Shown here: positions 14,066 through 21,504 of the stretch, piece by piece | How positions within the stretch are numbered: the first letter of the stretch is position 1 | Layout: every line of letters starts with the position of its first letter | DNA from: an uncultured Collinsella sp. | Lineage (GTDB): Bacteria; Actinomycetota; Coriobacteriia; Coriobacteriales; Coriobacteriaceae | DNA length: 28,290 nucleotides | Assembly: GCA_902496645.1 (NCBI GenBank) | Contig: CABVBR010000011.1 | Span: forward strand, 1-28,290 | Direction of reading: 5' to 3' | Notes under the pieces: model-generated | What the model saw: only the letters and a program-made list of their open reading frames with translations | Databases searched by the model: none | What the model was told of the DNA's origin: nothing | Position numbers and translations under genes: made by a program

Positions 14066-14866
14066 ATGTCGATGTACGAGGTCTATTCGAACCTCAGGTC
14101 TTGTATCGAAGACGTCGAGAAGGGCGGCAGCCTTGACGCCCACATCGCACTCTACGCCCTTTCCCATCACGACGAGATCCCAGAGCTCTCAATAGAAGAA
14201 CTTGCCCGCGCGTGCAATACATCGCCCGCGACCATCTCGCGCTTCTGCAGGCGCGTGAACGGCTCGAGCTTTCGATCGTTCAAAGAGCAAGTTGACGACT
14301 TCAACGCTTGGCTCCAGCGTGAGACAACCGAGGCAAGGGCTCATAAGCAAATCGATATACCCTGGTATTTCGATATCGTAGAGACCTCTTTGCTTGAAAC
14401 AAAACGTCTGCTCACCGAGGATCGACTCGAGCAGGCCGTTGACTGGCTTCTCGATGCGCAAAATGTCTACGTATACGGAAGCTCATTCTCCAATCTCGCC
14501 GCCCGCTCACTCTGCGAAAAGCTGAGCCGCGTAAACCGACTGTGCTTCTCATTCGGCTCCGTCAAGGGACAGGAGACGTCGCTCTGTCTGCTCCAACCCG
14601 ACGACCTAACCATCTTTGTATCGTTCTCAGGGAAGACGAGCCACATCTTCAATCTTTACGTTGAGGCCAAGCGGCGAGGTTGCCGCGTTATTTGGATATC
14701 GAGCAACATGGCATTCGATAACAACGGGGCGCGCGAGCTCTTGCTACCCGTGAGCGCGGAGTCACTCAGCGAGTACTCGACCGCCTTGGTTGAGGGCATG
14801 AGCCTACAAAGCGCGGTTAACGCTCTGTATATCAGCTGTGCAAATCGACTTCGGGCGCAGCGCTAG
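14066..14866 (+). CDS. MurR/RpiR-family transcriptional regulator (module 1)
   Basis: A 266-residue regulator with an N-terminal HTH_6 domain (about 1-80; SIEELARACNTSPATISRFCRRV is the helix-turn-helix) and a C-terminal SIS sugar-phosphate-binding domain (about 105-260; YVYGSSFSNLAARSL, IFVSFSGKTSHIFNL). RpiR proteins sense phosphosugars and usually control the adjacent sugar operon. GGAG lies eight bases before the ATG at 14066; a second ATG at 14072 is possible. It follows the GH4 and PTS genes behind a terminator. Its probable target is the inverted repeat at 10967-10997. Whether it represses or activates cannot be read from the sequence. Confidence 0.88.
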   Translation: MSMYEVYSNLRSCIEDVEKGGSLDAHIALYALSHHDEIPELSIEELARACNTSPATISRFCRRVNGSSFRSFKEQVDDFNAWLQRETTEARAHKQIDIPWYFDIVETSLLETKRLLTEDRLEQAVDWLLDAQNVYVYGSSFSNLAARSLCEKLSRVNRLCFSFGSVKGQETSLCLLQPDDLTIFVSFSGKTSHIFNLYVEAKRRGCRVIWISSNMAFDNNGARELLLPVSAESLSEYSTALVEGMSLQSAVNALYISCANRLRAQR

Positions 14867-14990
14867 CCGCAAACACGCTAGAACCGAAAAGAACGCACCT
14901 CACCGTCACAAGGCGTCCGAATACACGATAGGCAGCGCCAAAAGAGAGCAGCGAGCACGTCATGTGCTTGCCCATTCACCCCAAAACAGC

Positions 14991-15036
14991 ACAGGTCGGC
15001 GCCCGATTGAAGGATCGGACGCCGACCTGTATTAAT
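14991..15036. terminator. bidirectional terminator between converging modules
   Basis: ACAGGTCGGCG (14991-15001) pairs perfectly with 15020-15030; inside, CCGAT/ATCGG adds five pairs after one mismatch. ATTAATCTTGATT follows on the plus strand and TGCTGTTTTGG on the minus strand. It separates the RpiR gene (+) from the second PTS gene (-) and can serve both. Confidence 0.75.
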
Positions 15037-15058
15037 CTTGATTGTGTGTTTGAGTCGT

Positions 15059-16621
15059 TTACTCCATACCCAGCAGCTCGCGCATCTGAGTTGCGTAGTT
15101 AGATGCCATGTTGCCGTAGACAATCTGCACGCCGCCGTTAACATGCACGATGCCACGCGCTTCGAGCTTTTCGGTAAACTCGGCGTCATCAACTACCTTG
15201 TCACAGTCATTGAGCTGGATGCGCAGACGGGTGAAGCAGGCCTCGACAGACTTAATATTGTTGTCGCCGCCCACTGCCTCAACGATGGCGGGAATGAGGT
15301 CGCTGATCACAGTCTTGGGAGCCTTTGCGGCCTCATCGTCGGACTCTTCCTCGCGGCCGGGAGTCTTAAGGTCCTTCTTAAGAATGATGAACTTGAAGAC
15401 GAAGTAGTACACCACGAAGTAGATGGGGCCGAGGAACAGGATAACCTGCCAGTTGGAGCCCTTGGCTGCACCCATAATGCCGTTAAAGATTAACGACAAG
15501 AGCGGGCCGCCGAAGGACGCGGAACCGGCCACGTTGAACTGCAGGATATAGGTCAGCGCATAGGCAAGACCAGCCATGAGAGCGTGGAACACGTAGAGGA
15601 TGGGCGCGATAAACAGGAAGGAGTACTCGAGCGGCTCGGTAATGCCGGAGAGGATGCAAGGCACCACGATGGCGATCATGAGCGCTGCGGTCTTCTTCTT
15701 GTTCTTGGGAAGCGCCGTCTTGTAGAAGGCGAGTGCAGCGCCAGGTAGGCCGAACATGGCGAAGATAACCTTGCCGTTCATGACAAAACGGCTGACCTCG
15801 ATGTTAAACGGCGTGCTGGGAGAGCCCAGGATCGCGTTGTAGATATTGATAGCGCCCTGAACAGTCTGGCCGTCGATGGTCTCGACGCCACCGAGCGACG
15901 TGAAGAAGAACGGCAAATAGACAAAGTGATGCAGGCCAAAAGGCAGGAGCATGCGCTCGCCGGCGCCGTAGACAAATGCACCAAAGGCACCCGTAGTCTT
16001 GATGAACTCGGACAGCGCACCGAGAGCGTTCTGAATAAACGGGAAAACAAAGGACATGACCAATGCGAGGATGCTGCATGAGAGCAGCGTCACCGCCGGG
16101 ATAAAGCGCGTACCGTTGAAGATGGAGAACACGGCAGGCAGCTCAATCTTGTAGTAACGGTTATGCAACCATGCGACGATTGCGCCCACCAGAAGACCGC
16201 CGATAACGCCAGTGTCGAGCGTGGTGATGCCGAGAATCGTGCTCTGGCCCGTCGTAAGATTCGCGGGATCGATAACGCCAGTCGCCGTAAGGAACGTGCC
16301 CATCACGGAATTCATGCACATGTAGCCCAAAAAGCCACAAAGCGCCGCGGTAGCCTTCTCGGACTTGGCGAAGCCATAGGCGAGACAAATCGAGAAGATA
16401 ACCGGGATGTTGCTCATAACGATGCCGGCAGCGGCCTTGAGAATCGAAAAGAAAATCGCAAAGCCCGGAGCAGCAAGCCAGGGAACAGCTGCCGTAAGAG
16501 TGGGGCTGGTAAAGGCATTACCAAAGCCCTGAAGGATGCCGGCAATTGGCAGAATCAGCACGGGCGTCATGAGGACTTTGCCCAGGCGCTGGAACTTTGC
16601 CAGCAGCTCATCTTTGTTCAT
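15059..16621 (-). CDS. PTS EIICB, alpha-glucoside type (module 2)
   Basis: A 520-residue membrane permease, paralogous to 12408-13988. It has the same start (KFQRLGKVLMTPVLILPIAGIL against EFQRLGKVLMAPVLLLPVSGIL), the GITEPLEYSFLFIAP segment, and a C-terminal EIIB domain with phosphorylated Cys462 in EACFTRLRIQL. No EIIA domain is present. AGAGGGG precedes the ATG. It is the second gene of a minus-strand pair, 82 bp after the GH4 gene, with a terminator-like hairpin between them that may lower its expression. Divergence from the paralogue suggests a different but related alpha-glucoside. Confidence 0.92.
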   Translation of the reverse strand: MNKDELLAKFQRLGKVLMTPVLILPIAGILQGFGNAFTSPTLTAAVPWLAAPGFAIFFSILKAAAGIVMSNIPVIFSICLAYGFAKSEKATAALCGFLGYMCMNSVMGTFLTATGVIDPANLTTGQSTILGITTLDTGVIGGLLVGAIVAWLHNRYYKIELPAVFSIFNGTRFIPAVTLLSCSILALVMSFVFPFIQNALGALSEFIKTTGAFGAFVYGAGERMLLPFGLHHFVYLPFFFTSLGGVETIDGQTVQGAINIYNAILGSPSTPFNIEVSRFVMNGKVIFAMFGLPGAALAFYKTALPKNKKKTAALMIAIVVPCILSGITEPLEYSFLFIAPILYVFHALMAGLAYALTYILQFNVAGSASFGGPLLSLIFNGIMGAAKGSNWQVILFLGPIYFVVYYFVFKFIILKKDLKTPGREEESDDEAAKAPKTVISDLIPAIVEAVGGDNNIKSVEACFTRLRIQLNDCDKVVDDAEFTEKLEARGIVHVNGGVQIVYGNMASNYATQMRELLGME

Positions 16622-16634
16622 GGGATACCCCTCT

Positions 16635-16674
16635 TAAAGAAACGGGGCGTGCAGCTCTACAGCCCACACGCCCC
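16635..16674 (-). terminator. terminator-like hairpin between the GH4 and PTS genes of module 2
   Basis: On the minus strand GGGGCGTG (16674-16667), 15-base loop, CACGCCCC (16651-16644), followed by GTTTCTTTAAG. It is a partial terminator within an operon and would favour the upstream enzyme gene over the permease gene. Module 1 has no such hairpin in its 24-bp gap. Confidence 0.6.
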
Positions 16675-16703
16675 ATAACAGTTATCAAGCGCTATGGAAC
16701 TAG

Positions 16704-18029
16704 CTACTTAAGCTCCGGCCAGTAATCCTTATTGGCCTCGATGAGCTTGTCGAGCACTTTGCGAGCCTTCTTTGCGTCACCGACCAGACGATTAAGCGTG
16801 AGTGCCTGCAGGGCCTTCTCGTAGGAACCCTCCATCCAAGCCTCAACAGTCAGGCGCTCATAGGCGTACTGGTTCTCCATAAGGCCGCGATAGAAGGTGC
16901 CGATCTTACCGACAGCGTAGGGATGCGGGCCATTGGAGCCAACGCTCGCCGCGACCTCGACCATGGCGTCATCGGGCATGCCCTCGATAATCCCGTTGTT
17001 GGGAACCATGACAATGAAGGTCTTGTTGGTGTTGCGATAAATGGCCGACGTGATTTCCACGATCATATCGCCATGAGCATCGTTCTGCACAACCGAGGAG
17101 TTCTTTGCGGTGCCGACTTTGGCAACGCGCTCGCACTCGGCGAACACGCGCTTCTCACGACCGTTGATAACCTCGTCGGAGCGAGTGTAGTCGGGGTCGA
17201 GGTGAGCGACCTTGTACTCGGGATACAGATAGTACTGCAGATAAGTGTTAGGCAGATAGTCGGGGAAGTCCTCGAGCATGTCCTTGACCATGGCGTAGGT
17301 GTCGAGCCAGGACTGGTCACGCTGCTCGGCATCGGCAGGAAGGAAGCCGTTCTTCTCCGTGTACTCCTTAATCTGCGGGACGAGGTCATGGCCCTCTTCA
17401 TCGTAGATGTGCTTGAACCAACCGAAGTGATTGAGGCCAAAGTACACGGGCTCCGTCTTGCTCATATCGCGACCGAGCAGGCGACCGTAAGAGCGCATGA
17501 GGTTGACGGGCTGATCGCAGATGTTGAGGACGCGATGCTCATCGGGCAGGACGCGCTCGAGACCATATGCCACAATAGCAGCCGGGTTGGTGTAGTTGAT
17601 AATCCACGCCTCCGGGCTATGAGCGCGAACGTCGTTGACGATCTCAACCATGTCATGCATGGAGCGCATACCGTAAGCCATGCCGCCAGGGCCCACCGTT
17701 TCCTGGCCGATGATTCCCATATGCAGCGGAATCTTCTCGTCCTTGCTACGCATCTCGTAGCCGCCGGTACGAATCTGGCAGAGCACAAAGTCGACGTCGG
17801 TGTACGCCTCGTCCTTATCGGTGGTGTAACCAAACTCCACACCGGGCTCCTCCTCGGCGAAGAGGATCTTGCCAAACTCGCCGATCGGACGCTGACGCTC
17901 GGCATCGATGTCATAGAGCATCACGCGGTTCAGCGGCAGAATGTCCATGTGCTTGGTCAGGGCTTTAAGAATGCCAGGGCACCACGTGGAGCCGCCGCCA
18001 ACGATCACAATATTGAGCTTATCCTTCAT
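16704..18029 (-). CDS. GH4 6-phospho-alpha-glucosidase-like enzyme (module 2)
   Basis: A 441-residue GH4 enzyme with the same length as the module 1 enzyme. Seen: VGGGSTWCPGILKAL (NAD-binding loop), NICDQP with metal ligand Cys171, and GLNHFGWF with His201. The signature is CDQP rather than CDMP, so it falls with the 6-phospho-alpha-glucosidases but departs at a residue used to separate GH4 specificities. GGAGG precedes the ATG by eight bases. It is the first gene of a minus-strand operon with the EIICB gene and is divergent from an RpiR gene across 298 bp. Expected role: cytoplasmic hydrolysis of the phosphorylated disaccharide brought in by the neighbouring PTS. Confidence 0.9.
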   Translation of the reverse strand: MKDKLNIVIVGGGSTWCPGILKALTKHMDILPLNRVMLYDIDAERQRPIGEFGKILFAEEEPGVEFGYTTDKDEAYTDVDFVLCQIRTGGYEMRSKDEKIPLHMGIIGQETVGPGGMAYGMRSMHDMVEIVNDVRAHSPEAWIINYTNPAAIVAYGLERVLPDEHRVLNICDQPVNLMRSYGRLLGRDMSKTEPVYFGLNHFGWFKHIYDEEGHDLVPQIKEYTEKNGFLPADAEQRDQSWLDTYAMVKDMLEDFPDYLPNTYLQYYLYPEYKVAHLDPDYTRSDEVINGREKRVFAECERVAKVGTAKNSSVVQNDAHGDMIVEITSAIYRNTNKTFIVMVPNNGIIEGMPDDAMVEVAASVGSNGPHPYAVGKIGTFYRGLMENQYAYERLTVEAWMEGSYEKALQALTLNRLVGDAKKARKVLDKLIEANKDYWPELK

Positions 18030-18327
18030 GTTCCGTCCCTCCAGGGTTGGCTGATCGGTGTTCTCGAAGACCTTGGGCTCCGCGGTTGTCCTCGGCTTGC
18101 TTCGTTTCGATTGATATTTTGCGACATAAGGTCATTTGAGAGTCCCCGTGTGGGCCAATGCGAAACGGGGACACATGATTTCGCTCACGACACAGATATG
18201 TGTAGGCAGACACGCACATTTGCCCAGTTCATGGGCAATAGGAAATCTTGACCGATTACCGATTTCTCACCTGGCTACACAAAGCGGTACCATATGTACG
18301 GCAAGGTGCGAGGGGCTGAAACATCTT
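18030..18327. promoter_or_regulatory. divergent control region with several inverted repeats
   Basis: The 298-bp space between the GH4 gene (-) and the RpiR gene (+) has no convincing gene. It holds GTCCCCGT/ACGGGGAC (18142-18149 with 18165-18172), ACACA/TGTGT (18190-18203), TGCCCA/TGGGCA (18221-18226 with 18232-18237), and GAAATC/GATTTC near 18242-18266. One of these is probably the RpiR operator. No sequence like the module 1 repeat (10967-10997) was found here. Promoter boxes are unclear on both strands. Confidence 0.5.
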
Positions 18328-19077
18328 ATGAAAGATCAAGAATCTTTTTATGATCATGTGCGGGCTGGCGAGAGCAAGCTCAACGATCTCGAAGGCGAGA
18401 TCATGCGCTACATCATCGAGCTGCGTGATGATATTGACGATGTCACGCTTAAGAGCGTTGCTGAACGTTTCTTCGTCGCTCCCAATACAATCGTCAGGCT
18501 TGCCCACAAGCTTGGCTTCTCGGGGTTTACGGAGCTCAAACAATCGTATTCCGCCTCGCTCGACCGCAATCGATTCACTATCGAGGCACTTCCTCTCGAC
18601 ACCCAGCTCGTACAGACCAAAGATTTGCTTAACGACCGGGTCATCGATTCGGTTGTGAGTCTTATCCAGGACGCCTCGCATATCGTGTTCTTCTGCTCGG
18701 GCTTTTCGAAGTACCCGTGCCTCGAAATGGCTGAAAAGCTCAAAATAATGGGCAAGAATACCGATACGCTCAGTGAACGCCACGTCATGAGGCATTACGC
18801 AGAGCTCCTCGGCAAAAACGACCTGGTCTTCAGCGTTTCCGTAAGCGGCGAGACGCAGGTGTCTATTGACGCCACATCGATAGCCAAAACGCGCGGATGC
18901 AAGGTCGTCACGCTCACCGGGTTTTCTCGAAATTCTCTCTCGAAACTAGCCGACTACCCTATCTACACCGTGCAAAAAGAAATCCGCTTGGGCAGCATGG
19001 ACCTCGACAGTCGATTGATGTTCTATTACGTTTTCGAATTGATATTTGAGCGCTACTTCAAACTGGCCAAGAAATAA
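18328..19077 (+). CDS. MurR/RpiR-family transcriptional regulator (module 2)
   Basis: A 249-residue regulator: HTH_6 domain (about 1-80, with TLKSVAERFFVAPNTIVRLAHKLGFSGF) and SIS domain (about 100-245; IVFFCSGFSKYPCLEMAEKL, VFSVSVSGETQVSI). The ATG at 18328 was chosen because family similarity begins there; GAGGGG lies 12 bases upstream, a rather long spacing. The open frame from 18136 would add 64 residues without family resemblance and runs through the divergent inverted repeats. It is divergent from the module 2 GH4-PTS pair and is the likely regulator of it. It differs clearly in sequence from the module 1 regulator. Confidence 0.85.
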   Translation: MKDQESFYDHVRAGESKLNDLEGEIMRYIIELRDDIDDVTLKSVAERFFVAPNTIVRLAHKLGFSGFTELKQSYSASLDRNRFTIEALPLDTQLVQTKDLLNDRVIDSVVSLIQDASHIVFFCSGFSKYPCLEMAEKLKIMGKNTDTLSERHVMRHYAELLGKNDLVFSVSVSGETQVSIDATSIAKTRGCKVVTLTGFSRNSLSKLADYPIYTVQKEIRLGSMDLDSRLMFYYVFELIFERYFKLAKK

Positions 19078-19137
19078 AACTTGGCATGCGCCCGGCTTCG
19101 ACTCTTTAGCAGCCTTCTATATGAAAGGTATCGTTCT

Positions 19138-19584
19138 ATGCAACGCGTACTGTTTATCTGTCACGGCAATATCTGCCGCTCGACGATGGCCGAGTCGGTG
19201 TTTACCGAGCTGGTGCACCGCGCCGGGCGCGCGGGCGAGTTTGTCATTGATTCTGCCGCGACCTCGACCGAGGAGATCGGCAACCCGCCGCATCACGGTA
19301 CCGTTGCCAAGCTACGCGAAGTCGGGATTCCCGTCGTCGCACATCGTGCACGTCAGGTGCGTCGCGCGGAGTATGGCGACTGGGACCATATTGTCTATAT
19401 GGATGCTGAGAACGCGCGTGGCCTGCGTCGCATCTTTGGCGACGACCCTGACGGCAAGATCTCGCGCCTGCTCGATTGGACCGATCGCCCCGGCGACGTG
19501 GCCGACCCCTGGTACACCGGCAATTTCGACGCCACCTACCGCGATGTGCTCGCCGGCTGCACGGCCATGCTCGAGCAGCTGTAG
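19138..19584 (+). CDS. low-molecular-weight protein tyrosine phosphatase
   Basis: A 148-residue cytoplasmic phosphatase. Seen: the P-loop CHGNICRS (Cys8 nucleophile, Arg14) at the N-terminus and Asp123-Pro124 in DVADPWYTGNF as the general acid, both diagnostic for the family. Length is typical. The ATG at 19138 is preceded by AAAGG; the frame from 19081 has no ribosome binding site. It lies 60 bp after the RpiR gene on the same strand and may share its transcript. No tyrosine kinase or exopolysaccharide gene is nearby, so the substrate cannot be inferred. Confidence 0.92.
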   Translation: MQRVLFICHGNICRSTMAESVFTELVHRAGRAGEFVIDSAATSTEEIGNPPHHGTVAKLREVGIPVVAHRARQVRRAEYGDWDHIVYMDAENARGLRRIFGDDPDGKISRLLDWTDRPGDVADPWYTGNFDATYRDVLAGCTAMLEQL

Positions 19585-19607
19585 GCAATCGAGGTCGCGG
19601 GCCACGC

Positions 19608-19619
19608 CTTTGTCACATC
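19608..19619. repeat. half copy of the AATGTGACAAAGGGA-family element
   Basis: CCTTTGTCACAT (19608-19619) equals the right arm of the palindromes at 1998-2030 and 3471-3503, without a left arm. It lies between the converging phosphatase and ATPase genes, 12 bases before the ATPase stop codon. A short GGGCCA/TGGCCC pair surrounds it (19599-19631). It looks like a decayed copy. Confidence 0.4.
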
Positions 19620-19630
19620 CGGGACTGGCC

Positions 19631-20992
19631 CTAGACCGGCTTGACCTCCAGCTTTATCCCCTCGGCGCAGGAGTCGCCCAAAACATCCGAAAGGGCCCAG
19701 GTCGCATATAGCGGCAAATAGAGAACCGCTCCGTTGCGCTCAACGTTGCCTCTCGAGAAAACAATCCCGAGCCTTACGCCATATTCAGCCGTATCAAGCA
19801 CATGACCGAGCGCAGCGTGCGCGTGGTAATAGGAGCCCGATTTAACCTCGATCGGAACAGCCGTCCCATCCGGCCCATCGACCACAAAGTCCACTTCACC
19901 GCGCTTTTTTGTCTGATAGTAGTAAAGCTGGCGATTTTGGGCAGCCAGCTGCTGGGCCACCACGTTTTCGTAAATGCCGCCCAGATTGGGCTCCTTGCTA
20001 TCAAGATACGCCGCTTGGGCGACTCCAACGGGGTAGCGCGCCATCAACATGCCCGTATCCGATTGATATAGCTTGAACTGCGATGGCCGTGCCGTCTTGA
20101 GCAGGGGCGATTTTGGCTCGGTTACGATATCGGCTTTGAGAGCAACGCCGGCATCGACAAGCCATACAAAATCTCGCTGATACTTCTCGTAGTGAGCCTT
20201 GGGGTCAATGGAATTGAGCACGAAGCGCTTGTTTTCGCCCTCGAGCATAATAGGGAGCTGATCGTAGATGCTCTGCACCTGAAGGGCTCGCCCGCTTGCA
20301 TACTTGGAGATATCTCGCCGGTACTGTTCGTTGAGCTCTGACTGTAGCTGACGAACAGAGGCAAGGTCGCCCTGCGTGTCAAGGAAACGCTGCACGACCT
20401 CCGGCATTCCGCCGACAACGGTATAGGTCCTGAAGTTTGCCATCATCGCGTCATGAATGTAATCAGGAACGGGCCTCTCGCTGATACACGCGTCACGTAT
20501 CGTTTGGCGAGCCCCCTCGCTCACCCCGATTGCCCAGCAAAACTCCTCAAAATCGAGCGGGAACATCCTAAGCTCGTGAACATACCCCACGGGATAGGAC
20601 CTGACGCCCTTGAACTGAGTCCCGAGCATTGACCCCGAAAACGCCCAGCGGCACCTCCCGTCCTCAACAAGGAACTTTGCCATCGTCATGATGTCGGGGG
20701 CCTCTTGGACCTCATCGATAAACACGAGCGTTTTGCCTGGTGCAATCGACTTTCCCGAAAGAAGCGTCACCCTGCTGATAAAATCATCGGCATCCCGCGC
20801 CTCGAGAAGAGCATCTTTTGCCTGGCGATTTTCCATGAGGTTAAGCTCGATGTAGGTTGCATGGTTGGCTTTGCCAAATGCGCGAATCGAATAGCTTTTG
20901 CCAATCTGGCGAGAACCCGTAATGAACAAGGCCTTTTGCTCGGAAGACTTCAGCCAACGCTCCAGCTCTGCCGCTATTTTCCTGCGCAGCAT
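19631..20992 (-). CDS. AAA ATPase with C-terminal DUF4143 domain (second)
   Basis: A 453-residue ATP-binding protein of the same broad group as 2037-3353, but only distantly similar. Seen: Walker A GSRQIGKS (26-33), Walker B LVFIDE (89-94), a FSGSML sensor-like segment, and at the C-terminus GEVDFVV followed by IEVKSG, which keeps the acidic-Glu-Lys pattern of restriction-endonuclease-like folds. In the first ATPase the second part is degenerate (IQV). The ATG at 20992 has GGGGAG nearby; the ATG at 21013 lacks one. Three direct repeats at 33-bp spacing lie immediately upstream. The biological role of the family is not established; such genes are common accessory loci in gut bacteria. Confidence 0.83.
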   Translation of the reverse strand: MLRRKIAAELERWLKSSEQKALFITGSRQIGKSYSIRAFGKANHATYIELNLMENRQAKDALLEARDADDFISRVTLLSGKSIAPGKTLVFIDEVQEAPDIMTMAKFLVEDGRCRWAFSGSMLGTQFKGVRSYPVGYVHELRMFPLDFEEFCWAIGVSEGARQTIRDACISERPVPDYIHDAMMANFRTYTVVGGMPEVVQRFLDTQGDLASVRQLQSELNEQYRRDISKYASGRALQVQSIYDQLPIMLEGENKRFVLNSIDPKAHYEKYQRDFVWLVDAGVALKADIVTEPKSPLLKTARPSQFKLYQSDTGMLMARYPVGVAQAAYLDSKEPNLGGIYENVVAQQLAAQNRQLYYYQTKKRGEVDFVVDGPDGTAVPIEVKSGSYYHAHAALGHVLDTAEYGVRLGIVFSRGNVERNGAVLYLPLYATWALSDVLGDSCAEGIKLEVKPV

Positions 20993-21016
20993 AGGCTCTC
21001 CCCTCGGTGTCATCGA

Positions 21017-21095
21017 ATGAAATGCAAAGTTTTATATGCTTGATTATCGATGAAACGTAGAATTTTTATAACCTAAAATCAGATGAAATGCAGAG
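21017..21095. repeat. three direct repeats spaced exactly 33 bp
   Basis: ATGAAATGCAAAG (21017), ATGAAACGTAGAA (21050) and ATGAAATGCAGAG (21083) begin at 33-bp intervals, about three helical turns. They cover the AT-rich promoter region of the second DUF4143 ATPase. Read on the minus strand, CTTTGCATTTCAT follows TATAAAA, resembling TATAAACTTGCA in the palindromes before the first ATPase. Confidence 0.5.
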
Positions 21096-21133
21096 ATTTG
21101 AGATTATAAGCAAAAGAAGGGGCACCACCGGCG

Positions 21134-21166
21134 AATGTGTCAAAGGGGCTGTCCCTTTGACACATT
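21134..21166. repeat. AATGTGACAAAGGGA-family palindrome, copy 3
   Basis: AATGTGTCAAAGGGG (21134-21148), CTG, TCCCTTTGACACATT (21152-21166). Relative to copy 1 the fifth pair inward is changed on both arms, so pairing is kept; one G·T pair remains. It ends eight bases before the stop codon of the TIGR04076-like gene, again hugging a gene end. Confidence 0.75.
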
Positions 21167-21174
21167 GCGCTCGA

Positions 21175-21504
21175 CTACTCGTCAACGATCTCGGCGAGCC
21201 AAACGTTCAGCGTATCGACCTCGGGGCAGCAGAACTTTGCCGTGCCGGGCTCGTTGCCAGGCACGGTTCCGCCATAGCGCAGGATATCGATATAGGGAAA
21301 GCCCACGTGGCAGGCCATGGAGCACATCTTGCCGCGATCGCGATCGAAGTCGAAGACGTCGCCGGGCTTGTGACCATGGTGGCAGCGGCACGCACCCAAC
21401 TGGTCCACGCAGCTCACGCGGATACGCGGCCGCTTGCCACGCGGCGCGCCGAGCGGCCTATTCTCGCCCGCAGGCTTGACGCCGCCCTCGCCAGCATTAC
21501 TCAT
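21175..21504 (-). CDS. TIGR04076-like small cysteine-containing protein
   Basis: A 109-residue protein resembling the uncharacterised TIGR04076 family. Seen: a basic N-terminal tail (about 1-30) and then RIRVSCVDQLGACRCHHGHKPGD, a CSMACHVGFPYIDILRYGG segment, and FCCPEVDTLNVWL. Six cysteines and several histidines suggest metal or redox chemistry. The family's function is not known. The ATG at 21504 overlaps the end of the pyridoxal kinase gene in ATGAGTAA, so the two are translationally coupled. A TTG at 21510 is a less likely start. Confidence 0.75.
   Translation of the reverse strand: MSNAGEGGVKPAGENRPLGAPRGKRPRIRVSCVDQLGACRCHHGHKPGDVFDFDRDRGKMCSMACHVGFPYIDILRYGGTVPGNEPGTAKFCCPEVDTLNVWLAEIVDE

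Noticed and set aside
18136..18327. 64-residue extension of the module 2 RpiR protein
   Set aside because: It has no family similarity and runs through a set of inverted repeats.
19599..19631. GGGCCA/TGGCCC as a terminator between the converging phosphatase and ATPase genes
   Set aside because: A six-base stem with a 21-base loop and no T-run is too weak to call.
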